From NCBI RefSeq assembly GCF_003129485.1, contig NZ_QFFG01000004.1, positions 124,001 to 188,000 on the forward strand: 64,000 nucleotides of DNA. The letters are read 5' to 3'. This stretch comes from Polaribacter aquimarinus (GTDB lineage: Bacteria; Bacteroidota; Bacteroidia; Flavobacteriales; Flavobacteriaceae). The notes below the pieces were generated by a model. That model saw only the letters and a program-made list of their open reading frames with translations. It was not told where the DNA came from and searched no databases. Shown here piece by piece: positions 18,584-27,204 of the stretch (positions are counted from its first letter, which is position 1; each line of letters begins with the position of its first letter). The position numbers and the translations under genes were made by a program.

Positions 18584-19582
18584 TTGGACTCTTTAACACA
18601 AATCGTTTTAGGAGCTGCTGTTGGTGAAGCAGTTTTAGGAAGAAAAATTGGCAACAAAGCGATGTTGTATGGTGCTATTGCAGGCACAATTCCAGATTTA
18701 GATGTATTAGCTTCTAATTTTACAGATACAGTAACCGCTTTAGAAATTCACAGAGGTTTTACACATTCTATTCTATTTTCTGTACTCTTCGCTCCTATTT
18801 TAGCCTTTATCGTTACCAAATACGAAACCTACAAAAATGCAAAAGACTGGTCTTGGCTTTTCTTTTGGGCATTTGTAACACATCCTATTTTAGATGCCCA
18901 AACCACTTGGGGAACACAATTGTTTTGGCCTTTTGATATTCGACTGACCTTTAAAAATGTATTTGTAATAGACCCTTTATATACATTACCTTTTTTAGCT
19001 TTTTTGATATTAACAATGTTTCAAAAAAGGAACTCAAAAAAAAGACGTTTGTACAATAATATGGGGCTAATTATCAGTAGTTCATATTTAGTCTTAACAC
19101 TTATTTTAAAAGGTTTTTCTTTTCAAACCTTTACCAAAGAAATAGCAGCACAAAACATTGATCACAAAGAAATTGAGACAAAACCAAGTCCGTTAAATAC
19201 CATTTTATGGACTGCCAACGTAGAAACGAAAGATGCTTTTTTAATTGGAAATTCTTCTTTTTTTGATACAAACCCAATTCAGTTTTCTAAATATCTTAAA
19301 AATCATCATTTGTTAGGTGATCTAGCAAATCACCCAAAAATTAAACGTATGATTGCCATTTCTAAAGGATGGTATACCATTACTAAAAAAGAAAACACAC
19401 TTTATTTTAACGATTTACGCTTTGGCACCTTAAGCTTGCAAACTAATGCACAAAACTTTGTATTTCAATACAAAATTGATGTAGATGAAAATGGAACTCC
19501 GTTTTTTACCGAAATTACCAAAGAAAAAAAAGATGCTAAAAAATTGTTATCAGATTTATGGACAAGAATTAAAGGGAATTAA
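18584..19582 (+). CDS. YdjM-like membrane-bound metal-dependent hydrolase
   Basis: A 332-aa protein beginning with the signature of the YdjM/LexA-regulated family: DSLTQIVLGAAVGEAVLG, then GAIAGTIPDLDVLAS near 30-45, HRGFTHSILFSVLFAP near 59-74 and FVTHPILDAQTTWGTQLF near 97-114. The conserved D, H and HxxxD residues are likely metal ligands. Four or so membrane helices lie in the first 190 residues, with a soluble C-terminal part. The start is TTG at 18584, immediately after the stop of the SDR gene. The physiological substrate of this family is unknown. Confidence 0.82.
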   Translation: MDSLTQIVLGAAVGEAVLGRKIGNKAMLYGAIAGTIPDLDVLASNFTDTVTALEIHRGFTHSILFSVLFAPILAFIVTKYETYKNAKDWSWLFFWAFVTHPILDAQTTWGTQLFWPFDIRLTFKNVFVIDPLYTLPFLAFLILTMFQKRNSKKRRLYNNMGLIISSSYLVLTLILKGFSFQTFTKEIAAQNIDHKEIETKPSPLNTILWTANVETKDAFLIGNSSFFDTNPIQFSKYLKNHHLLGDLANHPKIKRMIAISKGWYTITKKENTLYFNDLRFGTLSLQTNAQNFVFQYKIDVDENGTPFFTEITKEKKDAKKLLSDLWTRIKGN

Positions 19583-19669
19583 CTAAAATATAACTAAACA
19601 AGCATTTTAGATTTATTAGATTAATAAAGTGTTTTGTATATTTAATCACAGAAAATTTATACTATTAAA

Positions 19670-21007
19670 ATGAAGAAAATTATTTTAAAATTTTTATTAA
19701 TAATCATTCTTACATTAATTGCAAGTTGTAATAGTAGTGATGAAATCATTAAAAGTAATCCCTATATTGGAGATGTAATTTTATCCACTCAACAGGAAGT
19801 TAATGATTTTGGAGCTAAAAATTATACAGAAATTTTAGGCTCTTTAATCATCAGTGAACTTAACCATGAATATGGTATAAAAGATCTAAAAAGCCTAGGT
19901 AATCTTAGTATAATTGAAGGTGATTTTATTATTAAAAATAATGTTAATCTAGTAAACTTATCTGGTTTAGATAATATTACTACAATTCAAGGTTCTTTAA
20001 ATATAGAAGGAAACGAAATTCTTACAAACCTCTTAGGTTTAGAAAAAGTTACTTTAATTCAAGGAAATTTAAATGTAATCAAAAACAAATGGCTACAAGG
20101 TTTATATGGATTGGATAATATAAATTCAATTGGAGGTACTATAAATATTTACAAAAACATAAACCTTACTGAATTAATTGCTTTAAATAATATTAGTTCG
20201 ATTGGAGGTGGGTTTATTGTTTCTGACAATTATAAATTAACTAGCTTACCTATTTTTAAAAAAATTACTTCTATTAATGGTCATTTAACTATTACAAGTA
20301 ACCCTAAACTAATAACTTTATCTGGATTAAATAACCTTACCACAATTGAGGATGATTTAAAAATCACATTAAATAGAAATTTAACAAATGTATCTAGTTT
20401 AAATAATATTATTTCAATTGGTGGTTCTTTATTCTTTGAGGATAACAATAAAATAACAAACTTACCAAAGTTTGATAAAATTTCTTTAATCAAAGGTCAT
20501 TTGTCAATTTCTAGAAACGCAAATTTAGTTAACTTATCTGGTTTAGAAAATGTTACTATTATAGAAAAAAATATTAATATATATCAAAATAAAAGTTTGA
20601 CTGATTTATCAGGTTTAGAAGGTCTAACTACAATAAAACAAAGCTTTAAAATAACTCATAATGAAAATTTAACTAATTTATCGGGTTTAGAAAATTTAAC
20701 TTCTATATCAAATGATCTTTTTATTAAGAAAAATAATAGTTTAAATAGTCTTACTGCTTTAAAAAATCTTAATAAAACCTCTTTTGTTGTAATTTTAGAA
20801 AACGGTTATGCTTTAACTAATTTATCAGGTTTAGAGAACCTTACCTCTTCTGTTCAAAGAATAAATATTCATCTCAATGAAGGACTTATTAATTTTTGTA
20901 GCATTCAATCATTACTAAAAAATAATCCTTTAATTTCTTTAGCAATAACGAATAATAGGTACAATCCTTCATTAGAAGATATTATAAATGGTAATTGTAG
21001 TAAGTAA
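19670..21007 (+). CDS. Lipoprotein with receptor-L-domain-like leucine-rich repeats
   Basis: A 445-aa protein with a lipoprotein signal peptide (lipobox LIASC, Cys20) and an acidic NSSDE just after the Cys, which suggests surface export in Bacteroidota. The rest consists of about 15 irregular repeats of about 23-24 residues around the motif NLSGLENLTxIxGxLxI. These resemble the beta-helical repeats of receptor L domains. The last repeat ends in a Cys-containing cap (LINFCSIQSLL ... INGNCSK). The likely role is ligand or surface binding; nothing in the context narrows it. The downstream hairpin is shared with the convergent ychF gene. Confidence 0.8.
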   Translation: MKKIILKFLLIIILTLIASCNSSDEIIKSNPYIGDVILSTQQEVNDFGAKNYTEILGSLIISELNHEYGIKDLKSLGNLSIIEGDFIIKNNVNLVNLSGLDNITTIQGSLNIEGNEILTNLLGLEKVTLIQGNLNVIKNKWLQGLYGLDNINSIGGTINIYKNINLTELIALNNISSIGGGFIVSDNYKLTSLPIFKKITSINGHLTITSNPKLITLSGLNNLTTIEDDLKITLNRNLTNVSSLNNIISIGGSLFFEDNNKITNLPKFDKISLIKGHLSISRNANLVNLSGLENVTIIEKNINIYQNKSLTDLSGLEGLTTIKQSFKITHNENLTNLSGLENLTSISNDLFIKKNNSLNSLTALKNLNKTSFVVILENGYALTNLSGLENLTSSVQRINIHLNEGLINFCSIQSLLKNNPLISLAITNNRYNPSLEDIINGNCSK

Positions 21008-21036
21008 TATATAATACTAATTCTTATTAAAAAATA

Positions 21037-21068
21037 AAAATCCCAATGAAAATTCATTGGGATTTTTT
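21037..21068. terminator. Bidirectional terminator between the repeat lipoprotein and ychF
   Basis: A stem of AAAATCCCAATGA / TCATTGGGATTTT (13 bp, loop AAAT) has T runs on both sides: TTTTTTAT on the plus strand and, on the minus strand, the complement of the A-rich 21028-21040. It serves both converging genes. Confidence 0.8.
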
Positions 21069-21089
21069 ATACTTTTTTTTAAGTAAAAA

Positions 21090-22181
21090 TTACACATTAA
21101 ATCTAAAGTGCATTACATCACCATCTTTAACAATATATTCCTTACCCTCTACTCTCATTTTTCCAGCTTCTTTCACTTTAGATTCACTACCATAAGTTAC
21201 ATAATCTTCATAAGAAATGGTTTCTGCTCTAATAAACCCTTTTTCGAAGTCAGTATGAATAACACCCGCTGCTTGAGGTGCTGTTGAACCAATAAGAATG
21301 GTCCATGCTCTTACTTCTTTTACACCTGCTGTAAAATAAGTTTGTAAGTTTAATAATTTGTATGCAGAACGAATTAAACGAGATACACCTGCTTCTTCTA
21401 AACCAATGTCTTCTAAAAACATTTGCCTTTCTTCATAATCTTCCAATTCTGTAATATCTGCTTCAGTTCCTACAGCCAACACAATTACTTCTGCATTTTC
21501 ATGAGCAACAGCCTCTTTTACTTTATCTACATAAGCATTTCCAGAAACTGCAGAATTTTCATCTACATTACAAACATATAAAACAGGTTTGGAAGTGATG
21601 AATTGTAAAGGATTTACAAACACCTCTTCTTTTTCAGAAAATTCTAAAGAACGTACAGATTTCCCTTCTAATAAAGTATTTTCTACTTTTAACAATACTT
21701 CTAACTCAGCTTGCGCTTCTTTGTTTCCAGTTTTTGCAGTTCTTTTTACTCTTTCTAATCGCTTTTGAACGGTTTCTAAATCTTTTAACTGCAATTCTAT
21801 ATCAATCGTTTCTTTGTCTCTAACAGGATCTATAGAATTGTCTACATGAATAATATTATCATTGTCAAAACAACGTAAAACGTGCAAAATAGCATCTGTT
21901 TCACGAATATTTGCTAAAAATTGATTCCCTAATCCTTCTCCTTTACTAGCTCCTTTTACCAAACCTGCAATATCTACAATCTCAACGGTTGCTGGTACTA
22001 CTTTTTCTGGATTCACCAATTCTTCTAATTTCTCTAAACGAGCATCTGGCACGTTTACCACCCCTAAGTTAGGTTCTATCGTACAAAAAGGAAAGTTTGC
22101 ACTTTGCGCTTTTGCATTAGATAAACAATTGAATAAAGTTGATTTTCCTACGTTTGGTAATCCTACAATTCCGGCTTTCAT
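21090..22181 (-). CDS. ychF: Redox-regulated ATPase YchF (Obg family)
   Basis: A 363-aa P-loop protein. G1 is [12 protein letters not shown] (residues 6-17), switch I has [10 protein letters not shown]3 is [17 protein letters not shown] near 68-84, and the NVDE that replaces NKxD lies near 204; this gives YchF its ATP preference. A helical hairpin and a C-terminal TGS domain ([13 protein letters not shown] ... [14 protein letters not shown]) complete the family. YchF binds ribosomes and affects translation and stress responses. It has its own transcription unit, with plsC terminated upstream. Confidence 0.96.
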   Translation of the reverse strand: MKAGIVGLPNVGKSTLFNCLSNAKAQSANFPFCTIEPNLGVVNVPDARLEKLEELVNPEKVVPATVEIVDIAGLVKGASKGEGLGNQFLANIRETDAILHVLRCFDNDNIIHVDNSIDPVRDKETIDIELQLKDLETVQKRLERVKRTAKTGNKEAQAELEVLLKVENTLLEGKSVRSLEFSEKEEVFVNPLQFITSKPVLYVCNVDENSAVSGNAYVDKVKEAVAHENAEVIVLAVGTEADITELEDYEERQMFLEDIGLEEAGVSRLIRSAYKLLNLQTYFTAGVKEVRAWTILIGSTAPQAAGVIHTDFEKGFIRAETISYEDYVTYGSESKVKEAGKMRVEGKEYIVKDGDVMHFRFNV

Positions 22182-22244
22182 TTGTATAAATTTTGCGATT
22201 GCAAATATAGTTTTTTAGTTTCTAAAAATCAGTCAGATTTGTTA

Positions 22245-22282
22245 TCAAAAAAAATCAGATTCAATAAAACTGAATCTGATTT
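22245..22282 (-). terminator. Rho-independent terminator after plsC (minus strand)
   Basis: The 12-bp perfect stem AAATCAGATTCA (22252-22263) / TGAATCTGATTT (22271-22282) has a 7-nt loop. On the minus strand it is followed by the T run from 22251 downwards. It separates plsC from ychF. Confidence 0.8.
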
Positions 22283-22302
22283 AAAATATTTGTAATCTTA
22301 TT

Positions 22303-23121
22303 TTAAGAACTCCAAAACTCTCGTTTTTTATTTAATTCTTCTTCTTCTTTTAAATATTCTTCCGCATCTTTTTTAGAAAGCACTTTTAAGAAAGATGGAT
22401 GTTGTTCTATTGCATATTCTATTTTTGTAACAATATCGGCAATTTCTTCATTATCATAATCGATTTCTAAAGGTTCTTTTATAACCATAGATTGCAATAC
22501 GTTGCGCTTTTTAATATTCAATCCTTTTTTATCAAAAGAACGTCTAAAACCATCTATAACTATAGGTACAACTACAGGTTTAAAAGTTTTAATAATATGT
22601 GCTGTACCTCTTCTAATAGGTTTAAAAGGTGTTGTTGTTCCTTGCGGAAAAGTAATTACCCAACCATCCTTTATAGCTTTACCGATATTAGATATGTCAG
22701 AGTTTTTTACTTGTCTATTTACATTTTTCCCCGCGCTTCTCCATGTTCTGTCAATAGAAACAGAGCCTGCATATGCAAACAATTTTGGCAACAAACCTGC
22801 TCGCATTGTTTCGCCAGCAGCTACAAAATAAATATTCAATTTTGGATTCCAAATGTAACCTACATTTTTTATAGAATCATCTCTACCACTTAAAGCCGCA
22901 TTAAACACATGAAACATTGCTGCAACGTCTGCAAAATAAGTTTGGTGATTTGAAATAAATAAGACTCCAGATTCTGGTAAATTTCTTAGAATTTCTGATC
23001 CTTCTATATGCAAACTATTAAATTTACGATATCGTCCATGGGAAACGAGCCCAAAAATTCTTATAATCCACTTTTTTAGAAATAAAATATGTCCAAATGG
23101 ATTCCTTTTAAATAAAGGCAT
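22303..23121 (-). CDS. Lysophospholipid acyltransferase family protein (PlsC-like) with divergent motifs
   Basis: A 272-aa membrane-associated acyltransferase of the PlsC superfamily, expected to acylate lysophosphatidate or a related lipid. The catalytic His-Asp pair is NHQTYFAD at 58-65, so the spacing from H59 to D65 is H-x5-D; the standard motif is H-x4-D. Block III reads FPQGTTTP in place of FPEGTRS, with Glu replaced by Gln and Arg by Thr. A hydrophobic stretch is near 12-25. The C terminus is charged (LKEEEELNKKREFW). The nudL gene lies 56 bases upstream on the same strand, and the two probably form a unit. The family is clear, but I cannot name the substrate. Confidence 0.78.
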   Translation of the reverse strand: MPLFKRNPFGHILFLKKWIIRIFGLVSHGRYRKFNSLHIEGSEILRNLPESGVLFISNHQTYFADVAAMFHVFNAALSGRDDSIKNVGYIWNPKLNIYFVAAGETMRAGLLPKLFAYAGSVSIDRTWRSAGKNVNRQVKNSDISNIGKAIKDGWVITFPQGTTTPFKPIRRGTAHIIKTFKPVVVPIVIDGFRRSFDKKGLNIKKRNVLQSMVIKEPLEIDYDNEEIADIVTKIEYAIEQHPSFLKVLSKKDAEEYLKEEEELNKKREFWSS

Positions 23122-23177
23122 TCTAGTTAGTTTTTACTTGGTTTTTACAAATCTACAAAAACAATTAAGAAAGAGAA

Positions 23178-23804
23178 CTATCTAAAGAGTTCTTTAATTT
23201 CTGAAAGCATCATAGCTGTAGCTCCCCAAACGATGTAATCATTTAATTTAAAGCAAGGTACATCTATATTATCCATATATGAGGTATTCATATTTATCCA
23301 TGTTAAATTTATATCATCCAACAAATCGTTCAATAAAACTTCTATAGTTTTATTTACTTCGTGATTTTTAATAAAATTAGGTTTATGATTTACAAAACCT
23401 AAAAAGGGTGTCGCTAAAAAATTACTTGGCGGAATGTAAACATCAGTTAATTCTCTTATAATATGTATCGATGACTCTTTAATTCCTACTTCTTCATTTG
23501 CCTCTCTTAAAGCTGTGGATTCTAAATTTTTATCTGTTTTTTCAATTTTTCCACCAGGAAAACTTATTTGAGCAGAATGTGTACCCTTGTAACTTGCTCT
23601 CTTTGTTAATAAGAAACAGGTTTCATTTGCATTATTGGGGTAAAACAAAGCTAAAACAGCAGCTTTTTTAGGATTATTTGCAATAATTTTATCTTTATCA
23701 TATTTAAGACGTAATTTAGGTGCTAATTTAAACTGAGCATCTAAGCCTCCTAATTTAGTAGTTTTTAATTCTTCTAATTTATTTTTGAAATCGTTAAAAT
23801 TCAC
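23178..23804 (-). CDS. NUDIX hydrolase, CoA pyrophosphatase-like (NudL/YeaB family)
   Basis: A 208-aa protein with the NudL/UPF0035 motif LLTKRASYKGTHSAQ near 65-79, continuing to ISFPGGKIEK, and the Nudix helix REANEEVG at 100-107. This combination indicates hydrolysis of CoA or its thioesters to phosphopantetheine and 3',5'-ADP. The start is GTG at 23804; no in-frame ATG precedes the domain. It precedes plsC on the same strand, which links it loosely to acyl-CoA and lipid turnover. Confidence 0.85.
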   Translation of the reverse strand: MNFNDFKNKLEELKTTKLGGLDAQFKLAPKLRLKYDKDKIIANNPKKAAVLALFYPNNANETCFLLTKRASYKGTHSAQISFPGGKIEKTDKNLESTALREANEEVGIKESSIHIIRELTDVYIPPSNFLATPFLGFVNHKPNFIKNHEVNKTIEVLLNDLLDDINLTWINMNTSYMDNIDVPCFKLNDYIVWGATAMMLSEIKELFR

Positions 23805-23886
23805 GAGAAATATTTACTTTTAACAAACTTATCAATTCACTTTTAAATATAATAGTATTTGGCAAGAATTTTGATTTAATAGAATT

Positions 23887-24156
23887 ATGAGTAAAAATTA
23901 TAAAAAATTAGCGTTAAGTATTGCTTTTGATGCCATTGGTATGATACCTATTCCTTTTTTTGATTTGCTTTGGGCGCCAACCTCTGGTTATTTAATGACC
24001 AAAATGTATAAAGGAAAAGAAGGTAAAATTGCAGGTATTATCAGTTTTATAGAAGAAATTATTCCGTTTTCAGATTTTATCCCAACATTTACAATTATGT
24101 GGTTTTACACTTATGTGTTTCATAAAAAGGAAGATGATAAGATTATTGAGCTTTAG
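23887..24156 (+). CDS. Small conserved-type membrane protein, function unknown
   Basis: An 89-aa protein with hydrophobic segments at about 8-27 (LALSIAFDAIGMIPIPFFDL) and 61-80 (FIPTFTIMWFYTYVF), linked by a Gly/Lys-rich loop (KMYKGKEGKIAG). It resembles small membrane proteins often seen in Bacteroidota, but I cannot name a family. It is read divergently from nudL, and its stop lies only 2 bases from the end of the convergent DUF6787 gene. Confidence 0.65.
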   Translation: MSKNYKKLALSIAFDAIGMIPIPFFDLLWAPTSGYLMTKMYKGKEGKIAGIISFIEEIIPFSDFIPTFTIMWFYTYVFHKKEDDKIIEL

Positions 24157-24158
24157 TT

Positions 24159-24464
24159 CTATTTTTTAAATAGAAACCCTAAACCTAATCTTGATAAAAA
24201 CTTCTTTTCAAACTCCCAAAAGAATTTAAACTGACCAAATATCCAGCCCACAAGAGGCAGTGTTAATTGATAAATTGGGAAAATTAAAAGAATTCTTAGT
24301 GGCCAATAAATCCAACCCGATATTGCATCAGGGTTTAGCCCTAAAAAGTTGCAAACCGGTTTCGCAACCCAAGCTGCAAAAGAACCATTGACTGCAAAAG
24401 CACAAAAAATAAAAAGAATTGCCCAATTACTTTCTATCCCCCAACGTTGTTTTAATTTTTCCAT
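24159..24464 (-). CDS. DUF6787 family membrane protein
   Basis: A 101-aa protein with a soluble start (MEKLKQRWGIESNW), followed by helices (ILFIFCAFAVNGSFAAWVA and IYWPLRILLIFPIYQLTLPL) and a C-terminal WEFEKKFLSRLG segment. This matches the small DUF6787 family that commonly sits beside lgt in Flavobacteriia. It starts 7 bases after lgt ends on the same strand, so it is probably co-transcribed with it. The function is not known; a role near lipoprotein maturation is inferred from position only. Confidence 0.7.
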   Translation of the reverse strand: MEKLKQRWGIESNWAILFIFCAFAVNGSFAAWVAKPVCNFLGLNPDAISGWIYWPLRILLIFPIYQLTLPLVGWIFGQFKFFWEFEKKFLSRLGLGFLFKK

Positions 24465-24471
24465 AATAAAT

Positions 24472-25305
24472 TTAAGCTTCTTTTTTTGACGTTCTAAACA
24501 TCAACCATATTCCTATTAACACTAAAGGTATACTTAATACTTGTCCGGTATTTAATGGACTAAAAAACCACTCTTCTCCACGTTGTTGTACCTGTGGCTC
24601 TTTTAAAAATTCTATTACAAAACGTAAAGACCAGAGAACTACCATAAACAAACCAAACAAATAACCCGTTTGTTGTTTTTTATCTGTTTTCCAATACAAG
24701 TGCCACATTACAAAAAAGAGTATTAAATAACTGAAAGCCTCATACAACTGAGTTGGATGTCTTGCCGCTTTTTCTCCAGCTGCTTTAAAAATAACTCCAA
24801 AATTAGAACCTGTTTCTTTTCCATAAATTTCTGAATTAAAAAAGTTTCCAAGTCGGATAAAAAAACCAGCCAACGCAACCATTATCGCTAATCGATCTAA
24901 AATAAATAACCAAGGTTTTTGTAAATGCTTTTTAGCATAAAAGTACATTGCTATCGGAATTGCTATAGCTGCTCCATGACTAGCAAAACCAGTAAATCCA
25001 GTGAATTTCCAAGAACCATTAATTTGCTTAAATGGTAAAATTATTTCTAATAAATGATCTTTATAATGATCCCAACTATAGAAGAAAACGTCACCTAAAC
25101 GCATACCAATTAACATAGAAACAAAAACATACATAAAAATTACATCAAGCTTTTCTGCTGGTATTTTATCTTCAATGTAGATTTTTTTCATCAAACGCAA
25201 ACCTAACAAGAATGCTGCTACAAACATTAAGCTATACCAACGAATGGTAAAGAAACCTAAATCTATTCCTATTGAAGGATCCCAAGTAATTGCTAAAAAA
25301 CTCAT
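24472..25305 (-). CDS. lgt: Prolipoprotein diacylglyceryl transferase
   Basis: A 277-aa polytopic membrane enzyme that transfers diacylglycerol from phosphatidylglycerol to the lipobox Cys of prolipoproteins. Seven hydrophobic segments are visible. The signature arginine motif is RLGNFFNSEIYG near 151-162, and the conserved MRLGDVFFY near 68-76 and RHPTQLYEAFSY near 181-192 are present. The last helix is followed by a short charged tail. It lies in the run cysS-yidD-lgt-DUF6787, with an 88-base gap to yidD that holds a dispersed repeat. Confidence 0.95.
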   Translation of the reverse strand: MSFLAITWDPSIGIDLGFFTIRWYSLMFVAAFLLGLRLMKKIYIEDKIPAEKLDVIFMYVFVSMLIGMRLGDVFFYSWDHYKDHLLEIILPFKQINGSWKFTGFTGFASHGAAIAIPIAMYFYAKKHLQKPWLFILDRLAIMVALAGFFIRLGNFFNSEIYGKETGSNFGVIFKAAGEKAARHPTQLYEAFSYLILFFVMWHLYWKTDKKQQTGYLFGLFMVVLWSLRFVIEFLKEPQVQQRGEEWFFSPLNTGQVLSIPLVLIGIWLMFRTSKKEA

Positions 25306-25320
25306 ATTTTTATTCTTTTT

Positions 25321-25392
25321 TTGTTATTGCGAATGTAATGAAGCCATTTGTATCCTAAAAAGATTACTTCATTATTTTACTTGTAATACTGT
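25321..25392. repeat. Dispersed palindromic repeat between yidD and lgt
   Basis: GTTATTGCGAATGTAATGAAG on the left is imperfectly mirrored by CTTCATTATTTTACTTGTAAT on the right, with ACTTC/GAAGT cores. This is the worn form of the GTCATTGCGA...GAAGCAATCT repeat found between genes in many Flavobacteriia and other bacteria. It is transcribed within an apparent operon. Confidence 0.55.
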
Positions 25393-25393
25393 A

Positions 25394-25627
25394 TTATTTA
25401 TCTTTTTCTGGAACAGGATCATACCCACTTCCACCCCAAGGGTGACAACTAAAAATCCTTTTTAAAGCTAACCAACCACCTGAAAAAAAACCGTGTTTTT
25501 GTAATGCTTCTATGGTATAATGAGAACAACTTGGGCTATACCTACAAGTTGCTGGTGTATATGGTGAAATGGCTATCTGATAAAAACGAACCAATAAAAT
25601 AAATGGATATGTCAATATTTTTTTCAA
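25394..25627 (-). CDS. yidD: Membrane protein insertion efficiency factor YidD
   Basis: A 77-aa protein that matches YidD along its length: [59 protein letters not shown]. YidD helps YidC insert inner-membrane proteins. The start is TTG at 25627, one base after the cysS stop codon, so translation is likely coupled to cysS. The length and the cysteine positions are normal. Confidence 0.94.
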   Translation of the reverse strand: MKKILTYPFILLVRFYQIAISPYTPATCRYSPSCSHYTIEALQKHGFFSGGWLALKRIFSCHPWGGSGYDPVPEKDK

Positions 25628-25628
25628 C

Positions 25629-27107
25629 TTAATTTATTGAAAAGGTTGTTCCTTCTCTTCCGTCTTTTAATTGAATGCCAAGTTCAATTAACTCATCTCT
25701 AATTTGATCAGATAAAGCCCAATTTTTATTTTCTCTGGCTTCTTTTCGAAGTTTTATTAATAATTCTACAACTCCATTTATTTTATCAGAGCTGTCTTGG
25801 GTTGCTTCATTCATCAACCCTAAAACATCAAAAACAAATGCGTGTATAGTTGCTTTAAATTCTGATAAATCATCAGCATTTAAAGTAGCATTATTTTCTT
25901 TAATTTGATTAATAACTTTTACCGCTTCAAATAAATGTGAAATTAAAATAGGTGTATTAAAATCGTCATTCATTGCTGCATAACAATCTGATTTCCATTT
26001 TTTGACATCAAATGTTGATGCGTTTCCTGGATTAACTTTTTCTAAAAACTGAACAGCTTCCATCAATTTCGCATGCCCTTTTTCTGAAGCTTCTAAAGCA
26101 TCACCAGAAAAATCTAAGATACTTCTGTAATTAGCTTGCATATTGAAGAAACGAACTACTGAGGCAGAAAATGGTTTTGGTAAAATGTTATTTTCGCCTG
26201 ATAAAATCTCATTAGGTAAAATGTAATTACCAGTTGATTTTGCCATTCTCTGACCATTTAAGGATAACATGTTTGTATGCATCCAATAATTTACTGGTTT
26301 TACACCTGAGCAAGTTTGAGATTGTGCAATTTCACATTCGTGATGTGGGAATTTTAAATCCATTCCACCTCCGTGAATGTCAAATTGCTCGCCTAAATAT
26401 TTTGTACTCATTACAGAGCATTCTAAATGCCAACCCGGAAAACCATCAGACCAAGGAGAAGGCCAACGCATAATATGACGTTCATCAGCTTTTTTCCAAA
26501 GTGCAAAATCTTGAGGATTTTTCTTATCTGATTGTCCGTCTAAAACACGTGTATTATGAATTAAATCTTCAACTTTTCTTCCGGAGAGAATTCCGTAATT
26601 TTCTTTTTTGTTGTATTCGTGCACATCAAAATATACAGAACCATTTACTTCGTAAGCAAAACCTTTTTCGATGATTTCTTTAATCATTTCTATCTGCTCA
26701 ACAATATGCCCTGTTGCAGTTGGTTCTATACTTGGTGGTAAAAAATTGTAATTTTTTAATACGTTATGAAAATCGACAGTATACATTTGTACAACCTCCA
26801 TAGGTTCTATTTGTTCTAAACGCGCTTTTTTTGCAATTTTGTCTTCACCTTGTTCTGCATCATTTTCTAAATGCCCTGCATCTGTAATATTACGAACATA
26901 ACGTACTTTATATTCTAAATGTAATAGATATCTGTACACAACATCGAAAAACATAAAGGTTCTTACATTTCCTAAATGCGCATTACTATAAACTGTGGGT
27001 CCACAAACGTACATACCAACGTATCCGTCTGTTAATGGTTTAAAATTCTCTTTTTGTTTAGAGAGAGAATTATATATTTTAAGTTGATTTTCTTTGTAGC
27101 GTTCCAT
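25629..27107 (-). CDS. cysS: Cysteinyl-tRNA synthetase
   Basis: A 492-aa class I aminoacyl-tRNA synthetase that charges tRNA-Cys. The zinc Cys is in [19 protein letters not shown] (residues about 28-46), which also carries the HIGH-type motif HLGN. Further zinc ligands are in WHLECSVMS and HHECEIAQS, and the KMSKS-type loop is MAKSTGN near 286-292. The C-terminal DALR-like helical domain is complete. It leads the run cysS-yidD-lgt-DUF6787. Confidence 0.96.
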   Translation of the reverse strand: MERYKENQLKIYNSLSKQKENFKPLTDGYVGMYVCGPTVYSNAHLGNVRTFMFFDVVYRYLLHLEYKVRYVRNITDAGHLENDAEQGEDKIAKKARLEQIEPMEVVQMYTVDFHNVLKNYNFLPPSIEPTATGHIVEQIEMIKEIIEKGFAYEVNGSVYFDVHEYNKKENYGILSGRKVEDLIHNTRVLDGQSDKKNPQDFALWKKADERHIMRWPSPWSDGFPGWHLECSVMSTKYLGEQFDIHGGGMDLKFPHHECEIAQSQTCSGVKPVNYWMHTNMLSLNGQRMAKSTGNYILPNEILSGENNILPKPFSASVVRFFNMQANYRSILDFSGDALEASEKGHAKLMEAVQFLEKVNPGNASTFDVKKWKSDCYAAMNDDFNTPILISHLFEAVKVINQIKENNATLNADDLSEFKATIHAFVFDVLGLMNEATQDSSDKINGVVELLIKLRKEARENKNWALSDQIRDELIELGIQLKDGREGTTFSIN

Positions 27108-27204
27108 TAAATAAGTGACTATTTACAGCGGATAAAGATAGGCACTTTAGAAAGAATAGAGAAATGGAAAATGTTAGAAGTTTGATAAAGAAGTATGAGG
27201 TATT

